In this document: positions 27,201 through 64,000 of the stretch, piece by piece
Numbering within the stretch: the first letter of the stretch is position 1
Layout: every line of letters starts with the position of its first letter
NCBI GenBank assembly: GCA_019095985.1
Contig: CM032668.1
Location: 16,114,442 to 16,178,441, forward strand
Length of the DNA: 64,000 bases
Direction of reading: 5' to 3'
From: Streblospio benedicti
Lineage: Eukaryota > Annelida > Polychaeta > Spionida > Spionidae
Made by a program: the position numbers and the translations under genes
The notes under the pieces: generated by a model
Told to the model about the DNA's origin: nothing
Databases searched by the model: none
Seen by the model: only the letters and a program-made list of their open reading frames with translations

Positions 27201-30200
27201 ATTATTATTGAATAGTTTAGACAGCAGGTGGCAGCATTGATTAATAAACTAACAGGTGGCAGCACTGTGTTGGTTGTGGTTTCATTGATTGCCAGCAGAG
27301 GGCATCACATGGATTTTCTGGTCCACCTTAAAAGATCGAGCTATTTGGCCATTCATTTTTATCTAAGATGAATTGGGGACATTAAAAAAATGGCCGTTTG
27401 TATATTTCAGTCTCATATATCTTAGGTTTTATTGTGGATTAATTGGTATCACTGCACAAAAACCTCACCCCCATCCAAAGTATTCATCCCATTGTTCAAA
27501 AACCTTCTCTCCTATAGACTAGGTTTTGTAGTTAGTAGCCTAGGGGGCTCATTAATCAAAACATAGTTTCCCGCAATCCAATGAAAAATCATACACAGAC
27601 AGTTTAAACCACTGATAGATGCGCAGAGGTGACAGCACTGTTTGTATTATGAGTACCCTTCTACTTCTCAGTTGTGTTTTGATTGTGAAATGCCTGTCAT
27701 AGATACATCTATATATATAAAGGAAGAGGCGATTTTTTGCGTCACAAAAGGCTTTTTAACCACAAGACGTACACACTTCAAACTATGTATGTAAAATCAG
27801 GACAACTTGGAGGTCGTTATAATGTCACATTTAAAACCAAAGATATTGGTTTTAATGATAAAAACAAGAAACAAGAATTTTGTAGAAAGGTTGCTTACAG
27901 GGCCATGTTTGTAAAAGGTACGTAATACGTTAAACGTTTGTATATGTCAACCGTACGTTGCACGTCACACGTACAGTCATACAACGAGGGAGCTGTGAAG
28001 TAAAGGGTGGTGATTGTGATGGAGGTGCATTTTATCTGCACCGGACCTGTTTTGAGGAGGGGTGTTGGCAGAAAGGGTGTGTGTGTCCATATGGGGGGGG
28101 GGGACTGATTTGGGTGGTGGTGAGGTAGGGAGGAGCATTTAATATGTTCCAGATCTCATCAATTTCAACCCGAGCAACAGCAGAAAGGGGGTGATTGATA
28201 TGCACATTTAATGGTCTGCACGTGTTTACCAGGGGTAGGAATAGCTGGGGGAGGCGTATTAGAGGGATCAAGCATTGCCACATACATGTAGTGTGTGTAG
28301 GGCAATCACATATGAGTGTGGAAGGAAGGTGATGGAGGTGTATTTAATCTTTTCAAAACCTGTATAGTGATGGGAGCTGGTTTGAGGGATGTGGGACAGG
28401 GGAAAGAATGGGAAGGGAGGAGCATTTAATACGTTCCAGATCTCATGCGTTTCAACCAGAGCAGCAGCAGGAAGGGGGTGCATTAGTTATGGACCTGTTT
28501 AGATGGGGGTGAGGTAGAGAGGGTTGGGGAGAGAATAGGGTGGTGGTGGGGGTGGAAGGGAGGGTAGGGATGAGTAGGACATTTAATCTGCTCTGCACGT
28601 GTTTACCAGGGGTAGGAGTAGCTGGGGAGAGATATCAGACTGATCAATCATTGCCATATTTAGTAGATTTAGTGTGTAAATGGCTGTGACATATATGACG
28701 ATGGGAGGACGGTGATGGATGTTGTATTTAATCTGTCACATACCTGTATACTGACGAGAACTGGTTCGAGGGATGTGGGACAGGAGGAAGGATGGGGAGG
28801 GAGGAACATTTAATGTGTTTCGGATCTCATCTGTTTCAACCCGAGCAACGCCGGGTAAACAGCTAGTAATAAATAACTGCTAAACACTTACATAGCAGGA
28901 ACCAAACAATTCGGCTGTGCAGACAATTCGGTTGTATTTTTAACATTTGTTTTGCTCAACTAAAAGAATTCGCTCCATAAAATCCAGAATCAATCGAAGA
29001 TGTTTTTTGCACCATGCAGTTACGTCCCACGAAAATCATTGAGTTTACGAATGTTCTGTTAATCAGTTTACATTTTCGGCCTTAATATTTGTTGATGGGT
29101 TTATAACCACCCTTTTTTGTGGTATTTAAATTGACACTGTTTAAATGAAAGAAACTTTCAAAATGCACAGAACACATCATATTGCTTCTCTGCAAGCATA
29201 CTTGTTCGGCCATTGAGCATTTATCCGTTAACTATCCACACCGCCATTAATGTGATTATAAGTCTTTCACCCAGGTCAAATCTAAACAAAGATATTTTGT
29301 CTGAGATTTTGACGTAAGCACATTACGTGTTTGTTTTTTTGTTTTTTTGTTTTTTTTGTTTGTTTTTTTCTAAACAGCCGAATTGTGTGTCCAGAGCCGA
29401 ATTGTGTGATTGCTATTCTTTGTAGTATATCTTTGCTTTCAGTTTATCATTATTCGTTATAAGAACATTTTAACTAGCTGCGCCTGTTGTTAGCCATTGC
29501 CTCATTCATTAAACATGTGCATCTATGCTTGAATGCTGAAGCTTAAACCTCGTAGGCCTACCTGTTTTGTTCGTGGTGGTTGTGCTGGTCGAGGTGGTGG
29601 TTGGCAGGGTGGTTTTGGTTGTGGTGGTTGGCGGCTCTGGTATGGGACATCCTACACGAATGTGGTCTAAAGCAAACACCCCATCAGGTGAAACAGAGCT
29701 TTGTAATTCAATCCAATTATATCGTGCCGGATGAAGGATTTTTCTGTAATGAAGCCAGTGTGGCCCAGTCTTTTTGATGGAGAAATTTTTTGCATCCTTG
29801 AAATATATTTGTATGCTAGGATCGTTGCCTTGTTCGGGTTCGTGACGGTAATACAACATCTGGAAACAGAGGTCCAGGCTTCCATTTACCCAATACGGAT
29901 TTTTATCATAGGCAAACTCTACCACGTCACCGTCGATCCATTGAGCTCTAAGAAAATCCCAAAAAGGGAACCTAAATTTTGCGTTATACGTTTCGTCTGC
30001 CTTCCGTGTGATGATAAAATGGTTCCCAGAAATCGGAGTAACCGACCTTTCTGCAGTAGTTCTGGACCAGTCTGGATTAACTGAACTTTTCCACTTCAGT
30101 CCACAATAGTCTTTCTCAAAATCGCAGGCGAGCGGGAGATCATAAAATCCAGCTAGAGCTATACCTAGTTCTCTTCGTTGGTCATTTAGTGCATCGTTGA

Positions 30201-30357
30201 GTGGTGAAATGTTACCATGTGGTTGAATGATCCCTTCGTGCAACTTGAAGTTCTCGGCGGCGGTCCCATTCCACTTGTACGTGTTGTTGGGGGCGGCGGA
30301 GGCGGCGGCACATATCAAGACGCACAGACATTCTCTCAGAGCGAGTGGCATCGCCAA
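21045..30357 (-). CDS. Predicted type I membrane protein with MAM-like ectodomain (two exons)
   Basis: Exon 1, 29562-30357, begins MAMPLALRECLCVLICAAAS, a signal peptide, with glycosylation sequons (NNTY, WNGT). Residues from about 78 resemble a MAM domain: ACDFEKDYCGLKW, then DGDVVEFAYD, LDLCFQM and VFALDHIRVGCP. A Thr-rich mucin-like stalk follows and the exon ends in phase 1 at ACAG/GTAGGC. Exon 2, 21045-21277, has acceptor TTTTTTTGCAG in phase 1 and encodes TVLLILAVLGTLVVIIWFL (membrane helix), a KSKKKKDL repeat and an Asp/Glu tail ending in a stop. The joined protein is 342 residues. Strand, phase and topology agree, but the two exons are 8.3 kb apart, so the join is an inference; an extra exon between them is possible. 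Likely a surface adhesion or receptor-like protein; ligand unknown. Confidence 0.62.
22537..22615. repeat. Low-complexity GTTTT-type tract
   Basis: A run of T with spaced G residues (TTTGTTTGTTTTG type). Similar tracts occur at 6629-6690 and 29330-29370. They may be decayed A-rich tails of minus-strand insertions, but nothing adjoining confirms this. Confidence 0.7.
23651..23810. repeat. 160-bp near-perfect palindrome abutting a transposon end
   Basis: The left arm begins AGTCCAAAAACGTGATCCAA and the right arm ends TTGGATCACGTTTTTGGACT. The arms match over most of about 75 bp with a short loop near 23730. Its right edge coincides exactly with the first base of the left inverted repeat of the 23810-27188 element. 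Confidence 0.88.
23810..24158. repeat. Left terminal inverted repeat of the nuclease element
   Basis: It mirrors 26836-27188. The terminal motif TGTAGGCTCATTT recurs in direct orientation at the inner boundary of this repeat, about 24150. Confidence 0.85.
24551..26590 (+). pseudogene. Element-encoded FEN/PIN-like nuclease with CXC-like Cys-rich tail
   Basis: One long frame runs 24551-25714 (387 codons) and the homologous reading continues in a second frame from about 25689 to 26408 and a third to 26590, so the frame is broken twice; one break falls at an A8 run. Motifs in order fit a FEN/XPG-type 5' nuclease fold: RVIIIDGMAVV (first Asp, codon 265), HSQEEADTLLVLHA near 25749, SSPDTDVLLLLV near 25824 and LTGSDVSGRF near 25995. 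The tail KCGCKCGCEGSKCSCRKNK, then CTELCGC, resembles a tesmin/TSO1 CXC DNA-binding motif. From memory, similar unannotated multi-copy proteins with the same order and a PAPEAVLQLL-Cys-rich ending occur in fish and marine invertebrates. Nuclease activity and any role in transposition are inferences. Confidence 0.62.
26836..27188. repeat. Right terminal inverted repeat of the nuclease element
   Basis: Reverse complement of 23810-24158 with scattered differences; it ends ACAAATGAGCCTA. Confidence 0.85.
27708..28866 (+). mobile_element. Non-autonomous Helitron
   Basis: It begins TCTATATATATAAA after an A and ends CTAG before a T, the A^TC...CTAG^T arrangement of Helitrons. A hairpin ACCCGAGCAACGCCGGGT at 28839-28856 sits six bases before CTAG. 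The body holds tandem 300-bp-scale repeats, each ending in a copy of the pre-terminal sequence (TCTCAT..TTTCAACC.GAGCA) near 28155, 28440 and 28825. A short frame at 27737-27925 is shared with a fragment at 52877-53065. It codes for no Rep/helicase. Confidence 0.85.
28903..29410. mobile_element. MITE with doubled ACAATTCGGCT termini
   Basis: The left end carries ACAATTCGGCTGTG followed by a second ACAATTCGG; the right end carries CAGCCGAATTGTG and then GAGCCGAATTGTGTG. The termini are thus inverted repeats, each internally duplicated. The body is about 508 bp, includes a poly-T tract and has no gene. Confidence 0.7.
29562..30357 (-). CDS. Exon 1: signal peptide, MAM-like domain, Thr-rich stalk
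   Basis: The 796-nt open exon starts at an ATG with a hydrophobic N terminus and ends with PEPPTTTTKTTLPTTTSTST and NKT before a GTAGGC donor. Reading on past the donor adds only RPTRFKLQHSSIDAHV and a stop, which looks like intron. Confidence 0.8.
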
Positions 30358-30622
30358 CGTTCAAGTATTATGCAGTAGCGTATCATTTGTGCTCAATGAT
30401 TTCATGATAGCTCGCTCTACGAGCGGTGGCGTGAACACATGCACGTGTGAGATCTGTATAGTCAATAAAACACGTATTTTTACTGAGGGTGGGCTGTTTT
30501 CCTTATAGACTAAAAAATTGGTTCGCATTCTTAAACTATGATTAACTTTGTCACCACTAACCACTGTTTATTTTAAACTCGAAATTGCCATTCTTATAGC
30601 AAGGATACTATATAGGATACTA

Positions 30623-30630
30623 TATTTATA
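30623..30630 (-). promoter_or_regulatory. Possible TATA box of the MAM-like membrane protein gene
   Basis: TATAAATA on the minus strand lies about 266 bases upstream of the start codon at 30357, among three copies of a GGATACTATA-type repeat. Position is plausible for a promoter with a moderate 5' UTR. Confidence 0.35.
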
Positions 30631-30840
30631 GGATACTGCAGCTAACGCGATCAATCAATGGTGATTTTTAAACTAGCGGCCAAATGGCTATTTTGAGGAT
30701 GGACCCCAACCGGCGGTAGAGCAAGCTACACCCTATCTCATTTTGTTCAGTAGGTGCTCAGGCCTTTGGAAAGTATGGATGTATATAAAATATCCGGTGC
30801 AAACATACCTCAAATCGCCCGTTTCCATGGTAACCTCCAT

Positions 30841-30975
30841 GTGCACACACAGGAGCAATTTATACAGAGATATGTTTCTGTTTGACTGATGCAAAGCCTA
30901 AATCTCGAAAGAGATTTACGCTTCTCATCAGTCAATCTACATAGATATCTATATAAATTGCTCCTGTGTGTGCAC
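30841..30975. repeat. Foldback element, about 135 bp
   Basis: GTGCACACACAGGAGCAATT at the left pairs with AATTGCTCCTGTGTGTGCAC at the right, and the interior GACTGATG/CATCAGTC and AAATCTC/GAGATTT also pair. The whole segment can form one long hairpin. Confidence 0.88.
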
Positions 30976-31034
30976 ATACCCTTGTATGGGATTCACATTT
31001 CCATTAATAAATAAGTTAGAATCTAAAGCACATA

Positions 31035-31134
31035 NNNNNNNNNNNNNNNNNNNNNNNNNNNNNNNNNNNNNNNNNNNNNNNNNNNNNNNNNNNNNNNNNN
31101 NNNNNNNNNNNNNNNNNNNNNNNNNNNNNNNNNN
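31035..31134. other. Assembly gap of 100 N
   Basis: Exactly 100 N, so its true length is unknown. It interrupts the 5' side of the coiled-coil ORF that follows. Confidence 0.99.
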
Positions 31135-31684
31135 AAAAGCATTTATAAGCAATCTGTCGACATCAATTAAGCCGTCAGATGCGTCATCTCCAATACCACA
31201 CCCTTCAAAGTTGTATTCACAAAATGATGTTGGCAACATACATAAGCGTCTAGCTCACATAGAGCTATACACGAGCGAAGAATACAGCAACCTCACCAAA
31301 CGCATAGACGAGATGCGAATACACACTGACGCGATACGGACTCTAGATCAAAAAGTCGCCCATCAGAATAATGTTTTATCATCGCTGGATAAACAAATGT
31401 CTACACTAGACAACCAAATGGCGACTGTGGATCGACGTACACAGCATCTAGTATACCAATATAAGGACCTAAAATCGGACATGTTGCGATTGGAATCACA
31501 CATGAACAGTAACAAAACCGACATGCAAGAATTTATCAAACAAATCATGGCTGACACCAGACAAATCATGGCGGACACCATAACGCAATTCAAAAGTGAA
31601 AATGATAAAAAGTTACACAATCTCAGTTCCCAAATGGTCGCGGTGACGAAAAGCAAAGCAACCTCAGATTCATACATTCAATGA
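31135..31684 (+). CDS. Coiled-coil protein fragment beside the assembly gap
   Basis: From the gap to a stop at 31682-31684 the frame is open and encodes a hydrophilic, heptad-rich chain (HKRLAHIELYTSEEYSNLTK, SLDKQMSTLDNQMATVDRR, KIMADTRQIMADT-like repeats), typical of a long coiled coil. A related acidic/helical stretch, YQRDVIKENDSLRTKLAKAE, appears downstream at about 31800 in another frame after a short A-rich interruption, so the ORF may be the remnant of a longer gene or of a repeat. I do not recognise the family, and the start is lost in the gap. Confidence 0.4.
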
Positions 31685-32198
31685 TTGAAAAGGAGACTGC
31701 AGATCTCGAAACTAGCAAAATATTTTGTTACTTTGATTTGTTTATTGGATAAATAAAGCAATGAGAAAAAAAAATAGGAAGATGAATCAACCGCGTACCA
31801 ACGAGATGTCATAAAAGAAAACGACTCGCTACGCACCAAACTGGCCAAGGCGGAAAATAACCTCAGTTCATCAAATATAAAAACCTGTTACTTATTATAG
31901 GAAAACCTCTATTGATTTTATTTAACTACTAAGAAAAGCTCCAAAATCAATGAACATCAAAGAGATTGCACAGTACAGCGTGTGTAGCTGTCATACGGCC
32001 CAGGTAACTGTAGTGCAGAAATACGACCACAGGCGTCTATATGTCTAGGAGTGACTATTATGATTATTAGTGTATTCCTACACATTATTGCATTTTGTAA
32101 TTTATTAATAAATTACCTTGTTAAATGTATTGAATATATGCCAGTTTATTTTTACACAATATTGTAATTGTTTAGAAAAGATTGATAAATACAAAAAC

Positions 32199-32300
32199 GG
32201 GTTCGTTGTGTAACATTGATTATTTTATTGGGTTCGTTCATGGGGCGTATCACACCCCAAGAACTTACCCAGTAAAATAATCAATGTTAACAACTCACCC
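32199..32300. repeat. Perfect-type palindrome, about 100 bp
   Basis: TTGTGTAACATTGATTATTT mirrors AAATAATCAATGTTAACAAC, and the central ATGGGGCGTATCACACCCCA also folds on itself. It lies immediately before MITE family A copy 2. Confidence 0.85.
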
Positions 32301-32305
32301 GGTTT

Positions 32306-32591
32306 TGTCTATACATTGTCGCATGATAAACACAATTGTTATGGTTCATTTTTAATTATATGATCTGTGGAGCAATTTGTTATGGCAAAACGTATGCACG
32401 CTCAGTTCGTGCGTGGCGATAATAGGGGATTTGAACATGTTTATTTACATTAGATCTTACTAGAAATTTTAGTTGTACACTTTGGCACCGGGAAAACAAT
32501 TATTTTCATAGTAGTAATATTATGTGGTATTTGTTTGGAGCCTAATAATTTTATTTAAATAACACACGACCTGGGTGTGCAGTGCACGCCT
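32306..32591 (+). mobile_element. MITE family A, copy 2 (left-truncated)
   Basis: It matches 7170-7456 over nearly its whole length, including TTTGGCACCGG and the terminal CTGGGTGTGCAGTG, but lacks the left terminal repeat. The adjacent palindrome may have been inserted at or replaced the left end. Confidence 0.82.
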
Positions 32592-33867
32592 CAAATAGAT
32601 GTATTTACTCAATTTTCCAATGTCTATCAGCACAACAGCCATCAATGTTATGTAGTATACACATTTTGAATGATATAGCATTAAATGTGATTTTAAATGG
32701 GCTTATAACACACACCGGAAGTACCCATGGACTTTTGTGTCTCAAAAGTAAATAAAAAAAGACACGTACGCAACTTTTCTGCTCAACTGGGAAGTAAAGA
32801 ATTAGATCAGGTTATTTTCAGAGAGAACTTTTGAATAGATCTCGCAATTTTAGGTGGAAAAATCTTATTACATGCATAGTAACTTTGTAGGTAACTTGAC
32901 AAAGTTAGATTTGCATAATTGTATGTAAAATATTTTTGTGACTTCTTTAGAGAATAAAACTGTCTAAAACTGTTGATACACATTTTTATTTTGCTTTTTT
33001 CCAACATTCACACACTTTCATCCGATTGACAAACAGCAGATCAGATAATGCACAAAACCAGTTGCAAATTAACTCTTGATCACTCTAAATAAAAGTATAA
33101 TTCTTATCTTGTAAATCGAGGATCGGAGTTTCTACCTAAATGCCGTTTACAATAAATGCAACAAGCAACAAGCCATTTAACCCATGATTAATATCTTCCA
33201 TGGAATATGTACGACACACACTTAAGTAAACATTGAACATTCTATCAGGCCATAACAAAGACAATTCCAGTGACCTTCAATCTTTGAAACAGTCAATAGT
33301 ATCATTTCTAACTTCTCTTGCAAAGTTGATTAGTCAGGATGTTTCATTATTCAAAAGACAATGAGCTCTGAGATCAACGATTCTGCACTAATCTATTGAG
33401 TACACGGATCAGTGTCTACACTGTTTCCATTCCGCGGACTCGCATTACATAAAATCATTGGAACAAATGAAACAAAATAAATATGTAAACGTAAGCTAAC
33501 ATTCCATATCTGTCGCAAACACTCCGCTCTGGATTCACATTTCAAGATAGCCTTTTTTAAAAAATCATTTGCACTTAAAAAATACCAATCGCAATAAACT
33601 GTTGGAATATGCAAGGAACATTCCACATTGGGACTCCACACAAGTCCATTTAATACAAAGAAACAACACGCATTACAACAAAACCTTGCCGCCGAGAATC
33701 GCACCATGGGCGCTCGTTTTTCTTTGATTGTATTCTGCACAAATGAAGTGATGTGCAGCAATTATAGTTAAAAACAAAAGAAGTCCCGACGGAAAGGTGG
33801 TATTCTCTGGAGGTTTCACTGCGTTTTTTATCCCTCTCCAGTGAGAAGTACAGTCCAGTGAGCAGCC
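32592..33867. other. Intergenic, no gene seen
   Basis: AT-rich sequence between the MITE and the 3' end of POLR2B. I see no supportable gene or structured element. Confidence 0.5.
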
Positions 33868-33873
33868 TTTATT
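33868..33873 (-). terminator. Polyadenylation signal AATAAA of POLR2B
   Basis: AATAAA on the minus strand lies about 9 bases after the POLR2B stop codon (33882-33884). If used, the 3' UTR would be very short; a farther signal is also possible. Confidence 0.45.
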
Positions 33874-33881
33874 GCAGCGGC

Positions 33882-61652
<27,771 letters not shown>

Positions 61653-61689
61653 CTGTAACACACAAACATCGAATGACAGCTTCAGCATT

Positions 61690-61850
61690 AGCCTGTGGAA
61701 AAGTTACTAGTCTGCAGGACGAGTAGCACTCAAAATGTGCCCCTCCTTTGAAAAATGTACTCGTCCTCCTTGGATATTAATCTCTATTAATGGACCAGAA
61801 TTTGCTGCACCTTTAAAAATTACGAGTTGCTAAAACTTTTTGGTCATACT
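61690..61850. repeat. MITE family B fragment
   Basis: GCAGGACGAGTAGC and TGTACTCGTCCTCCTTG match internal parts of 56528-56757; neither terminus is present. Confidence 0.55.
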
Positions 61851-62069
61851 ACCCTAGGGTTGCCTTGTCAATAGACTAACCCTAATTCTGTGCGTTATTG
61901 AAGATGCATTTTATTTCATGAGGATATACTGTCATATTGGGTATTGAAATATTGGACTAACTGCTCAATCGATAGCTTCTTTGGGGATGATTAGAAAAAC
62001 TCAGCTCAAACACGGCCCTGGTCCACCACTCTGCCCCAGGGGGACCAAACACCAAAGTAAACGCGTAGA

Positions 62070-63612
62070 GCACTGCACACCCAGTTTGTGTGTTATTTAA
62101 ATAAAATTGTTAGGCTCCAAACAATTACCACACACTATTACTACTTTAAAAATTATTGCTTTCCCGATGCCAAAGTGAAAAAATAAAATTTCTCGTAAGA
62201 TTTAAAGTAAGGGCCGAGTCATTATTTAAGCCGTGGGGGGGTCGGAAAAAAACTGGGGGCGTCAGATGTTTGAATTTGAATATTGTGGGGGGGTCAGAAG
62301 TTTGAATTTGAATATTGTGGGGGAGTCAGAAGTTTCAAAATGGAAGTTGTGGGGGGTCAGAAGTTTAAAATGGAAGAATATGGGGGGGTCAAATATTCTG
62401 ATACTTGAAATTTTACTGGGGGGGGGGTTCAAATGTTCAAATTTTGTAAATTTACTGAAAAAAGGCCATGGCAAGTGTTTATATTTCTTAAACTATGTTG
62501 GTACAATGTCCCGATCTATTTTTTTGGGTATGTTATCGATCATTTGGTTGTATGAAATATCTTGTAATTTTGTACCTAGTTTCATATGTCAACACTCAAC
62601 ACATGCAATTGTATTGCTAATATTTGCCAAAAGGCTTTGGACAGAGGATTTTAGTGATTGGATGGAAAGTTTTTCTTTAAGTAACAAGTGCCTTCCCAAA
62701 GAATTTGTACTGCTTAAAAAAATATCAAAGTTAACTTGTCATTATATGAAAAGAATGGTGCTATTAATTGAATTTTGAGTTATTGATAATAGCTAATCTC
62801 CTCTTATATTAGAGCAATTGTCTGAGCCACTGCAAGCAACTTATGAAATGGAATATGAAACCCTTTATGAAGATTGAATTATATTATGTTTAATTGTCTT
62901 TCAATACCACTAACTTTTATTTTTTGGAAAATGCAATATAAATTCTTTTACTTTTTTTTCAAAATAACAGATTAAAGATTAAATCGCTTTCTCTAAATTC
63001 AATTAAATAGCAAGGTAATATATGCAGTTTGTATTGCATTTTGTTTATATTGCATTTAATAAACCGGGGAAAAAACTAGTTTCATTCATATACTGGTAGC
63101 TAAATATTTTTTGCAAATTTGTACAGCAGATATGACAGTACAAAATACAATGCTATACTAATACATACACAGGGCATGTGGAAATGGGGGTGTCATATGC
63201 TAGGTAAGTTGTATACTAAAGTGGGGGGGTCGGAAGTTCATATTTCAGGCATATATTTCGACGTGGGGGGGTCATATGTTTGATTTGCGAACCCGTGGGG
63301 GGGTCATATGTTTGATTGGCGAACCCGTGGGGGGGTCATATGTTTGATTTGCAAACCCGTGGTGGGGTCAGAAGTTAGAAACACTGATGTCTAAAAAAAC
63401 ATCCGCCCCCCCCAATTCTTAAATAATGACTTGGCCCTAAATAAATATGTTCAAATCCCCTATTATCACCACACACCAACTGGGTGTGCATGCAACAAAT
63501 TGCACCATAGCATCATATAATTTTAATGAATCACGACAATTGTGTTTATCATGCGACAATATAAGTTAAGCTTTATTTTGACACATCAAACACTATTGTG
63601 GGTTCATTAATA
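62070..63612 (-). mobile_element. MITE family A, copy 3, split by a nested element
   Basis: It begins AGCACTGCACACCCAGTTTG, is interrupted at 62211-63437, and resumes with ATGTTCAAATCCCCTATTAT and AATTGTGTTTATCATGCGAC, in the order of copy 1 reversed. The far terminal repeat after about 63612 is missing. Confidence 0.82.
62211..63437. mobile_element. Harbinger-like non-autonomous element nested in a MITE
   Basis: Inverted repeats GGGCCGAGTCATTATTTAAG and CTTAAATAATGACTTGGCCC are flanked on both sides by TAA (62208-62210 and 63438-63440), the 3-bp target duplication typical of PIF/Harbinger. The subterminal zones carry G-rich direct repeats (GTGGGGGGGTCAGAAGTTTG and GTGGGGGGGTCATATGTTTG types). 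A frame at 62233-62778 crosses these repeats and is probably fortuitous. Confidence 0.8.
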
Positions 63613-63659
63613 GCTGGTCCCGGGGGCTATGTTACGATTGTTTAAACCAGGGGGGGCAG

Positions 63660-63830
63660 GGTCTTGCATTGTCGGGGTTTGTACAGATTTGCTTCCAAAA
63701 TGGGTTACCTTTTTCACTCTCTTGGTACAGACATGACCCCTTATTTTCCTTTTTTGGTATAAACATGACCCCTTGTTTTTACATTCTTTGGTATAGACAT
63801 GACCCCCATTTTTTGTACATGTCAAAAAAT
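63660..63830. repeat. Imperfect minisatellite
   Basis: TGGTACAGACATGACCCCTT, TGGTATAAACATGACCCCTT and TGGTATAGACATGACCCC recur about every 35-40 bp, with T-rich spacers. Confidence 0.75.
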
Positions 63831-64000
63831 ATTAAGTACAATAGTTAATATTTGGTAGAATGGTTGAAAGTATTTAAGAATGATTGACCTCATCCTAGAT
63901 GTATTACTACAATCAAATTGTAACATTAAAAGTTTGAAATGAATCAATAGAACAAGTTTATTATTCCAGTGTTTTATATACTGGCTAGGACCCAATTAAT

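Noticed and set aside
62233-62778. 181-codon open frame as a gene
   Set aside because: The first third is G-rich repeat translation and the rest has no recognisable domain; it lies inside a non-autonomous Harbinger-like element.

Overview
This is a eukaryotic, metazoan window: introns with GT...AG borders, LINEs, miniature inverted-repeat elements (MITEs), microsatellites and one 100-N assembly gap. Gene content and intron phases fit an invertebrate deuterostome. A cephalochordate (Branchiostoma-like) genome is my best guess, but it is an inference and not proven by the sequence.

Layout. 1.1-3.8 kb: a decayed CR1-like LINE sitting on an older reverse transcriptase fragment. 4.45-17.8 kb: two six-exon calmodulin-like EF-hand genes in head-to-head orientation (minus 8825->4453, plus 10753->17813), which share a putative 1.9-kb promoter interval. 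Their fifth exons and the adjoining intron are almost identical while exons 3 and 4 are well diverged, which suggests recent gene conversion between inverted paralogs. 18-21 kb: MITEs and a long AC microsatellite. 21.0-30.4 kb, minus strand: a predicted two-exon type I membrane protein (signal peptide, MAM-like ectodomain, Thr-rich stalk, transmembrane segment, acidic tail). Its 8.3-kb intron hosts a 3.4-kb DNA element with ~350-bp terminal inverted repeats that encodes a FEN/PIN-like nuclease with a Cys-rich CXC-like tail, plus a non-autonomous Helitron. 30.4-33.9 kb: foldbacks, the assembly gap and a coiled-coil ORF fragment.

33.9-61.65 kb, minus strand: POLR2B, the second-largest subunit of RNA polymerase II. 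I traced 23 coding exons whose phases chain consistently from near the N terminus to the stop codon. Three things are wrong or odd: one base is missing in a C run of the third exon, one universally conserved ~40-residue phase-0 exon is absent, and the first coding exon was not found. POLR2B introns hold two RTE-like LINE copies with a zinc-finger insertion, a higher-order tandem array, many MITEs and foldbacks, a tRNA-derived SINE and a hAT element. 61.7-64 kb is repeats, including a Harbinger-like element nested inside a MITE.

The most unusual pattern is that many exon edges in POLR2B and the calmodulin-like genes have an 'echo': a short same-strand copy of the exon end with its splice site, placed roughly 10-500 bp out in the neighbouring intron. 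One whole exon (exon 14) is duplicated this way. Either exon edges here are prone to tandem duplication, or a polymorphic diploid genome was assembled with allelic ends in tandem.
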